Positions 1 through 5,051 of a stretch of 5,051 nucleotides of DNA are shown here, piece after piece. This DNA is from Bacteroidales bacterium (GTDB taxonomy: Bacteria > Bacteroidota > Bacteroidia > Bacteroidales > PUMT01), in NCBI GenBank assembly GCA_007132365.1, contig SLOS01000137.1, positions 1 to 5,051 on the forward strand. Direction: 5' to 3'. The position numbers and the translations under genes were made by a program. The notes under the pieces are model-generated. The model worked only from the letters and a program-made list of their open reading frames with translations. It was not told the DNA's origin and did not search any database. Each line of letters begins with the position of its first letter. Positions within the stretch are counted from its first letter, which is position 1.

Positions 1-1597
1 CGGGAGCAAGCTGCCTGCTGAGAATCTGCCGCATATCAATGCCCCATTCCGGGTCAAAGCTCCAGCGGATCAGATCAAACCACCGGTGCGATTCAAGAGC
101 AAGCTCAACATCCCTTTCATGTATGATGGCTTCTTTGGTAAGGGCAGCTACCGGAGGCATATCAACCCTTCCCCTTACCCGGTTCAGGGCCTGCAGTCCC
201 TCGGTGGTATTTTCACCCAAAAGATGGGTCACCTCAGCATACATCAGCAGGACATCGGAAAACCTTATTACTCTTCTGTTAATAGGGTCATTAAGGGGAG
301 CAGTGCTTTCATAAAACACCGGGAAGTAATACTTTTTTACCCCGAACCCGTTTGTGGGAAACGGGTTATCTGTAGTGGGGATCAATCCCCGGCCGCGTGC
401 TATTCTTTTATTGTTAAGGCCGCTAAGGTAATTTCTGTAGTAGGGACTGTCCTCCCTGAAATCCATACGTTCACCATCCAGGTAAACAGTGGCATAGGCA
501 CGGGGGTCACGGTCAAATCCTTCGGGAGCACCTTCGGTCTCAAATGCCATCCAGAGATCGGGATGTGCTTCATGGTTCCTGAAGCTGGATCCATGGGGAC
601 TGAAGTAGACAGAATTCAAGGCACCTGACCACTGCCAGCCGGGCAGCCACCCCGATGCTATACGATCATCAGTGTATTGCACCTCCCAGACAGACTCCTG
701 GTTATTCTCAGCAATATAAAGATTGTCCCCGACCGGAAGATCCACATAGGACGAATTGCTTAACAGCGCGTAAATATAATCATTCCTGCTTTTTGGAGCC
801 TGTGGTTTTACCAGGCTGTAGTTCCCTGATTGAATCACCTCCCTTAACGTTTGCATTGCAAGCCTAAGATCGGCAATGTCCTCTGCCGATCCTTTATTGC
901 CATTTCTTACATAATAATAATAATGTTTAAACAACATTGCCTTTCCCAGAAATGCCCCGGCTGCTCCTGATGTTATACGCCCGGCATCTGACGGGCCATA
1001 TTGTTCAGGCAGGTTCTCATAACCAAACAGAAAATCTTCCTTTATCAGGTCCCAGAAATTTTGGGGATTACCATTGGTCATCGGTATATTGAAGTCCTCC
1101 GGTATAGTTTTTTCATCGTAAAAAGGAGGTTCATTGAAAATCGATACAAGATAGAACAGATAGGCGCCTCTTAACGCCCTTGCCTGGGCTATATAAAGGT
1201 TTCTCATATCTTGCGAAAGTCCCTCTACATTCTGCCGTTCATTGATCTTTTTAATAAACATGTTGGTCCGGTAAAGACCCATGTACAGATCACGATAGAT
1301 AGTGCTTACCTGACCGGAGGAAGCATTAATGGCAGTCAACTGGTCCATTCCCGGGGTTTCAAACAATATCCTGTCCTCAAACGAGCCAAAAACAAACTGC
1401 ATCTGCAGCCCGAACACTCCTCCATGAGCAATAGGGGTATAGAGGCTGTTGAGGGCCATCCAGAAATCTTCCTGTGTCTGGTAAAAACTCCCGTCAGTCA
1501 GGGCATTCTTATTATCCAGCTCAAGGAAGTCATCCGAACAGGAAACTGCGAAGACAAGCAGTATTACCAGGGTAGTTCTGAATATTGATTTATACAT
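1..1597 (-). CDS. RagB/SusD-family nutrient-uptake surface lipoprotein, 3' end cut off by window edge
   Basis: SusD-like proteins are surface lipoproteins that bind the nutrient and cap the partner SusC barrel. Reading down from the ATG at 1597-1595 gives 532 codons with no stop or frameshift, ending at the window edge. The N-terminus is a lipoprotein signal peptide with lipobox AVSC (Cys20) followed by SDD; acidic residues just after the cysteine fit the Bacteroidota surface-export signal. Family hallmarks follow in order: AQARALRGAYLF (about 137-148, TPR-like helix), NNQESVWEVQY (298-308), DPRAYA (near 362), IRFSDVLLMYAE (444-455), LNRVRGR (471-477) and HERDVELALESHRWFDLIRW (493-512). The last normally lies a few dozen residues before the C-terminus, so little is missing. 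An in-frame TAA at 1631-1633 with no other ATG after it fixes the start. The gene follows the SusC-like gene by 36 bases and is surely co-transcribed with it. Family certain; substrate unknown. Confidence 0.96.
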   Translation of the reverse strand, partial: MYKSIFRTTLVILLVFAVSCSDDFLELDNKNALTDGSFYQTQEDFWMALNSLYTPIAHGGVFGLQMQFVFGSFEDRILFETPGMDQLTAINASSGQVSTIYRDLYMGLYRTNMFIKKINERQNVEGLSQDMRNLYIAQARALRGAYLFYLVSIFNEPPFYDEKTIPEDFNIPMTNGNPQNFWDLIKEDFLFGYENLPEQYGPSDAGRITSGAAGAFLGKAMLFKHYYYYVRNGNKGSAEDIADLRLAMQTLREVIQSGNYSLVKPQAPKSRNDYIYALLSNSSYVDLPVGDNLYIAENNQESVWEVQYTDDRIASGWLPGWQWSGALNSVYFSPHGSSFRNHEAHPDLWMAFETEGAPEGFDRDPRAYATVYLDGERMDFREDSPYYRNYLSGLNNKRIARGRGLIPTTDNPFPTNGFGVKKYYFPVFYESTAPLNDPINRRVIRFSDVLLMYAEVTHLLGENTTEGLQALNRVRGRVDMPPVAALTKEAIIHERDVELALESHRWFDLIRWSFDPEWGIDMRQILSRQLAP

Positions 1598-1633
1598 AAC
1601 AGTGAAGTATTTATGATTTCTAAAATACAATTA
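1598..1633 (-). other. AT-rich spacer and translation start region between the susC-like and susD-like genes
   Basis: This 36-base gap begins with a second in-frame TAA (1631-1633) directly after the transporter's own TAA, so the transporter ends in tandem stops. The lipoprotein gene starts in the same reading frame 39 bases after the first stop. No purine-rich Shine-Dalgarno sequence precedes the ATG; the spacer is mostly A and T, as is usual for Bacteroidota start sites. I see no terminator hairpin here, which supports one transcript for both genes. Confidence 0.7.
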
Positions 1634-4600
1634 TTAAAAGTCAACCTGGACACCCAGATTAATGGCCCTGGGCACAGGATAGGTCCCACCGTCATTACCG
1701 GGTGTAAGCGGCGCACTGACGGTAGGTGCCTCGGGGTCGCGCCCGGTATAACCGGTAATGGTAAACAAGTTTGTCGCGCTAACGTAAATACGTGTACCGG
1801 ATAATCCGACGGACCGGGTAACATTGCCCGGAAGCGAATAACCAAGCTGTATATCCTTCAGCCTGAAAAAAGAGGCATTTTCAAGATACCATGTCGAAGG
1901 ACGGTCATTAATATTTCTGTTTCCGAGATCGGCCCTGATATATTCAGTGGAAGGGCGGTCAACCCGGTAGTAGTTTTCAGCAAATGCCGTAAGCTTGTTA
2001 TGACCCATATCCTGGGAACTGAATCCTTCAATGCCTGCTCTCAGATGGTTATATACGTGGTAATTATGCATGCCATAGAAAAACATGGAAAAGTCCCATC
2101 CCCTGTACATAACCTCAAAATTAAAGCTGTAGGTCAAATCGGGAACTGCTTTACCTATGATTGTCCGGTCCAGGTCATCTACCACCCCGTCATTGTTAAG
2201 GTCTTTAAACATAAGGTCTCCCGGCTGAGGGGTTCCGCTTGCGGGCTGTGCATAGAGGTAATTCCCTTCTGCGTCAAAATCATCGGGTGTGATGATCCTT
2301 TCGGCGACATAACCGAAAAAGCTTCCTATTGTATGCCCTATTTTTGTCAGGTTATTTCCTGTAAGAATTTCGCCGGGCAGATATTTTACCTCATTCTTTA
2401 TTGTGGTGAGGTTGCCTGAAATTATGTAATTAAAATCACCCTCCATCTGCCTGAACATCCCACTGAACTCAAAACCCCTGTTTTGAACCTCTCCAAGGTT
2501 TACCCAGGGATCGCCTGCCCCGGAAACGCGGCCAAAGGTACTGGGCATGGGCCTTCTTACAAGCAGGTCATTCTGGTTCTTTATATAATAATCGGCCGTG
2601 AACTGAATTCTGTTCCTGTACAGGTTCAGGTCAACACCAAAGTTGAGCATTTCCGCCGCCTCCCATCTGATTGAAGGATTGCCGAAACTATGTACCACAT
2701 TCAGTGCAGGTACCAGGACTCCACCAATTATCGGGGAAAACTGCGTAAAGTTGTCGAGAACCGACTGGTACTGGAAAGCGCCGATGTCCGAATTACCGGT
2801 TTTTCCCCAGCCAGCCCGTAGCTTCAGCATGGAAATCTGATCTATCCCTGTAAGGAAATCTTCATTTACTTTCCATGCCAGGGAAAGTGACGGAAAGGTT
2901 CCCCATCGATTGGCGGGGCCGAACCTGGAATTGCCGTCGTGACGGATACTGGCTGTCAGCAGGTATTTATTGTCATAATCATAAATAATACGGCCAAGAT
3001 AAGATTCTGAAGTGAAAGGTGAATAATAGCCCTGTACCTGACGCCCATCCTCAAAGGACTGGGCAATCACGTTCAGGTTTTCATAGGGAAAACCAACGGC
3101 TGCCACCTGGACACTGTTGCCCTCATTTTTACGTACATGATGCACTGCAGTAGCGGTAATATTATGTAAACCAAACTGGTTGTTGAAGGTAACCTGGTTT
3201 TCCAGTGAGAGATTTACACCCTCGTAAAAATTTTCATCCAGATTGGCTTGAGGGCGTGACCTTACTCCCAGGTCAAATGCCGGAACCCAGTTTTTGGACC
3301 TGCTGAATCCTCCATCCACCGATGGAGTAGTCCTGAATGTCAGCCACGAAAAGGGTTTAACTTCAACGTAAAAACTTGCCAGAAAATTTGTATTGAACGA
3401 TCTCAGATCTCCGATCTCCATCGGTCCCCTGGGATTGGGCTTATCATTAAACCCTGTATTTGCAACTATTTCAGTATGACCATCAGGATCTGTATATTCA
3501 TAACCTACCTGTGGGCCCTCGAAACCCTCTTTATTGTTCTCATTATGAACACGCATCAGCGGAGACGCAATAAGAGAAACCTGCCAGGGATTTCCCTGCC
3601 ATGTGAAAGGGTTCTGCCCGATTGAACGGGTAACGGTAATACTTTCGCCAACCTTGATAAAACGGCCCAGGTCAAAATCAGAGTTGACCCTTATATTGAA
3701 CCTTTCTGCCGCTGAGGCAAGCTGAATACCCTCTTCAGCAAAGTAATTTGCAGAGATACTGAAATTGGAACCCTCACCACCACCTGAAATTCGCAGGTTG
3801 TGATTATGCCCCCATCCGGCCCTTACAACCTCGTTTTGCCAGTCAGTGCCCTGTTGCCATCCTTCACCGTAGTACCACTGTCTAAAATGATCTGTATATG
3901 CAACTGGTACCAGATCTCCTGACTCTTCAATCAGGGTCGAGTAGAAACGGGCATACTGATCGGCATTCATTACCTCAAATTGTCTGGGAATCTGATTAAT
4001 ACTTGAATATCCGGAATAGTGCACACGGGCAGGACCTGTTTCCCCGCGCTTGGTGGAAATAATGACAACCCCGTTAGCACCGTCTGCTCCATAAATTGCT
4101 GCTGCCGATGCATCCTTGAGGACCTGGATAGATTCAATGTCGGTTGGATTTACCGAATTTAAACTACCGGTGATAACACCGTCAATGACATATATGGGAT
4201 TTGCATCCCTGTTTATGGAGCCCACGCCCCTGATCCTTATCTGGGCACTGCTTCCCGGTACACCGGTCTGAGTCACCATTACACCGGGCGCACGGCCCTG
4301 CAATGACCGGGTGAAATTACTGGCGGGAATCCGGTTAAGATCCTCTGATGTGACAACAGCTACCGAACCGGTAAGGTCATCCCTGCGTACTGTTCCGTAA
4401 CCGATTATAACCAGCTCTGAGATCATCTCAAGGCCTGGAACAAGAGCCGCATCTATAACTGTACGTCCATCAACTGCAACCTCCCGTTCCTCATAACCCA
4501 CAAATGAAAAAACCAGTATTGCGTCAACATCCGGGACAGTGATGGAATACTTCCCGTCAATATCTGCAACAGTCCCCACCGTTGTTCCCTTAACAAGGAT

Positions 4601-4741
4601 TGTTGCCCCTACCAGGGTCTCCCCGGTTTCAGCATCAGTGACAGTACCCGTAACGGTATATTGTGCCTGGGCCGTCTGCATGAAAGCCATCAGCACCAGA
4701 GGAATTAACGAAAATTTAATAATTCGGACAAAACTTTTCAT
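1634..4741 (-). CDS. SusC/RagA-family TonB-linked outer-membrane transporter, complete (1035 aa)
   Basis: This is an outer-membrane active transporter that, with its SusD-like lid, imports an oligomeric nutrient to the periplasm using TonB-ExbBD energy. Visible architecture: signal peptide about 1-26 (basic MKSFVRIIKF, hydrophobic core, cleavage after TAQA); carboxypeptidase-regulatory-like domain about 29-115, including VTGTVTDAETGETLVGATI and SFVGYEE; TonB-box-like ELVIIGYGTVRR at 109-120; plug about 118-235 with LQGRAPGV, IRIRGVGS, NPIYVIDGV and the SusC signature LKDASAAAIYGADGANGVV (208-226); then a beta-barrel to the end. The C-terminus, GVQVDF, has the terminal phenylalanine typical of barrel assembly signals. 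Length is close to that of classical SusC (about 1000 residues). An in-frame TGA at 4745-4747, two codons upstream, makes this ATG the first available start. There is no N-terminal STN domain. An EF-hand-like loop occurs at 847-858. Family certain; substrate not deducible. Confidence 0.97.
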   Translation of the reverse strand: MKSFVRIIKFSLIPLVLMAFMQTAQAQYTVTGTVTDAETGETLVGATILVKGTTVGTVADIDGKYSITVPDVDAILVFSFVGYEEREVAVDGRTVIDAALVPGLEMISELVIIGYGTVRRDDLTGSVAVVTSEDLNRIPASNFTRSLQGRAPGVMVTQTGVPGSSAQIRIRGVGSINRDANPIYVIDGVITGSLNSVNPTDIESIQVLKDASAAAIYGADGANGVVIISTKRGETGPARVHYSGYSSINQIPRQFEVMNADQYARFYSTLIEESGDLVPVAYTDHFRQWYYGEGWQQGTDWQNEVVRAGWGHNHNLRISGGGEGSNFSISANYFAEEGIQLASAAERFNIRVNSDFDLGRFIKVGESITVTRSIGQNPFTWQGNPWQVSLIASPLMRVHNENNKEGFEGPQVGYEYTDPDGHTEIVANTGFNDKPNPRGPMEIGDLRSFNTNFLASFYVEVKPFSWLTFRTTPSVDGGFSRSKNWVPAFDLGVRSRPQANLDENFYEGVNLSLENQVTFNNQFGLHNITATAVHHVRKNEGNSVQVAAVGFPYENLNVIAQSFEDGRQVQGYYSPFTSESYLGRIIYDYDNKYLLTASIRHDGNSRFGPANRWGTFPSLSLAWKVNEDFLTGIDQISMLKLRAGWGKTGNSDIGAFQYQSVLDNFTQFSPIIGGVLVPALNVVHSFGNPSIRWEAAEMLNFGVDLNLYRNRIQFTADYYIKNQNDLLVRRPMPSTFGRVSGAGDPWVNLGEVQNRGFEFSGMFRQMEGDFNYIISGNLTTIKNEVKYLPGEILTGNNLTKIGHTIGSFFGYVAERIITPDDFDAEGNYLYAQPASGTPQPGDLMFKDLNNDGVVDDLDRTIIGKAVPDLTYSFNFEVMYRGWDFSMFFYGMHNYHVYNHLRAGIEGFSSQDMGHNKLTAFAENYYRVDRPSTEYIRADLGNRNINDRPSTWYLENASFFRLKDIQLGYSLPGNVTRSVGLSGTRIYVSATNLFTITGYTGRDPEAPTVSAPLTPGNDGGTYPVPRAINLGVQVDF

Positions 4742-4872
4742 AGGTCAGGTATTTAAGGCTTGTGAATAATCGCATAGTATTTTTTATTCAGGTGGTTAAT
4801 AAAAATTTTATCATTGAACCAGCCTGTTTTTTATATTTTATTCTCTCCTTTTAGTTATTAAGTCTCTATTTA
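4742..4872 (-). promoter_or_regulatory. AT-rich intergenic leader, probable promoter region of the susC-susD pair
   Basis: These 131 bases separate the stop of the TPR gene from the transporter ATG and are the only place in the window where a promoter for the pair could sit. They are far richer in A and T than the flanking genes. I looked for the Bacteroidota consensus (TTTG near -33 and TAnnTTTG near -7) on the minus strand and found no convincing match, so no promoter position is called. No Shine-Dalgarno sequence lies close to the transporter ATG; an AGGAGAG stretch at about 4845-4855 is nearly 100 bases too far away. The region contains the hairpin listed separately. Transcription could also continue from the TPR gene. 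Confidence 0.45.
4789..4826. repeat. Imperfect inverted repeat (hairpin) in the susC leader
   Basis: On the plus strand CAGGTGGTT (4789-4797) is matched by AACCAGCCTG (4817-4826), giving a nine-pair stem with one bulged base. The 19-base AT-rich loop contains a second small self-complementary element (ATAAA/TTTAT). On the plus strand the stem is followed at once by six T residues (4827-4832), the layout of an intrinsic terminator for plus-strand transcripts. On the minus strand, the direction of all genes here, it is followed by an A-rich stretch and so lacks a terminator T-run. It may be a leader RNA structure, a protein-binding palindrome, a stop for antisense transcripts, or chance in AT-rich DNA. 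Confidence 0.45.
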
Positions 4873-5051
4873 TTAATCCATTTGTTCAATCAATACCCTG
4901 AGTCTGGAATTTCTGCCGGTTATGTTTTCTGCTTTATCAATATATCTGGTTGCCATTCTTCTGTCCCCCAATCTATAGTAAACAAAAGCATGCAGGGCCA
5001 GATAATCCGGATTATCCTGGTTTGAGCGGACCAGCTTCGCGGACTCTCTGA
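4873..5051 (-). CDS. C-terminal fragment of a TPR-containing protein, 5' end outside window
   Basis: An open frame enters from the window edge and runs 58 codons to TAA at 4875-4873, followed immediately by a second in-frame TAA. Residues 16-47 of the fragment align without gaps to one TPR unit: YLALHAFVYYRLGDRRMA, then YIDKAE. They carry the usual YY, GD, small residue (A33), aromatic (Y36) and KA positions. The residues before it (AKLVRSNQDNPD) look like the end of a preceding TPR helix and its turn. TPR units form helical scaffolds for protein-protein contacts, so the fragment alone gives no enzymatic role. It is on the same strand as the transporter, 131 bases upstream, so it could be co-transcribed or merely adjacent. 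The full protein could be a plain TPR protein or an enzyme or regulator with a TPR tail; I cannot tell which. Confidence 0.8.
   Translation of the reverse strand, partial: RESAKLVRSNQDNPDYLALHAFVYYRLGDRRMATRYIDKAENITGRNSRLRVLIEQMD

Noticed and set aside
400..594. Minus-strand open frame of 64 codons
   Set aside because: It is in a different frame inside the susD-like gene, whose own frame encodes recognisable family sequence here. It is a shadow.
86..628. Plus-strand open frame of 180 codons (and the overlapping 39-314 frame)
   Set aside because: It lies wholly antisense to the susD-like coding sequence, which carries clear family motifs throughout. Its own translation shows no recognisable domain or start signal.
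1211..1588. Plus-strand open frame of 125 codons opposite the start of the susD-like gene
   Set aside because: It is antisense to the lipoprotein signal peptide and N-terminal region. The translation has no domain features, and the opposing frame is plainly the real gene.
1564..1845. Minus-strand open frame of 93 codons spanning the susC end and susD start
   Set aside because: It is out of frame with both genes, while both genuine frames continue intact on either side.
2000..2419. Plus-strand open frame of 139 codons, cysteine-rich, inside the susC-like gene
   Set aside because: Antisense shadow of the barrel region; the scattered cysteines come from reverse complements of common codons and form no spaced metal-binding motif.
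4786..4812. Possible eight-residue leader peptide (MIKFLLTT) in the susC leader
   Set aside because: The nearest purine-rich AGGAGAG stretch is about 28 bases upstream, too far to act as a ribosome site. The peptide has no run of a regulatory amino acid, and such short frames are common in AT-rich DNA.
4789..4832. Intrinsic terminator for the TPR gene
   Set aside because: The T-run is on the plus strand; reading in the gene direction the stem is followed by A residues, so it does not have terminator form for that gene.
4742..4872. Invertible (phase-variable) promoter or Bacteroidota TTTG/TAnnTTTG promoter
   Set aside because: Only one short imperfect inverted repeat is present, with arms 19 bases apart, too close to flank a promoter segment, and no good match to the consensus was found on the minus strand.

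Overview
The window looks like part of a Bacteroidota (Bacteroidetes) chromosome. The grounds are an adjacent SusC/RagA-type TonB-dependent transporter and SusD/RagB-type surface lipoprotein, a gene order that is essentially diagnostic of this phylum, together with AT-rich start regions that lack a Shine-Dalgarno sequence. Genus and species cannot be told from the sequence alone.

All three recognisable genes lie on the minus strand, so transcription runs from high to low coordinates. (1) At 5051-4873 is the C-terminal 58 residues of a protein containing one clear tetratricopeptide (TPR) unit; the rest lies beyond the window. (2) At 4872-4742 is a 131-base AT-rich intergenic region with an imperfect hairpin; it should hold the leader, and probably the promoter, of the transporter gene. 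(3) At 4741-1634 is a complete SusC-like transporter of 1035 residues: signal peptide, carboxypeptidase-regulatory-like domain, TonB-box-like segment, plug and beta-barrel. (4) At 1633-1598 is a 36-base AT-rich spacer. (5) From 1597 to the window edge is a SusD-like lipoprotein, uninterrupted for 532 codons, with its last residues and stop codon outside.

From family knowledge, the SusD-like lipoprotein sits on the cell surface as a lid over the SusC-like barrel. The pair captures an oligomeric nutrient (glycan, peptide or similar) and imports it to the periplasm using TonB-ExbBD energy. No hydrolase, sulfatase, peptidase, sigma/anti-sigma pair or sensor gene is visible, so the substrate cannot be assigned. 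The transporter has no N-terminal STN signalling domain, which argues against FecIR-type trans-envelope regulation. I found no RNA gene, CRISPR array, insertion sequence or clearly new system; this is a fairly ordinary nutrient-uptake locus. No gene-free stretch exceeds 131 bases.
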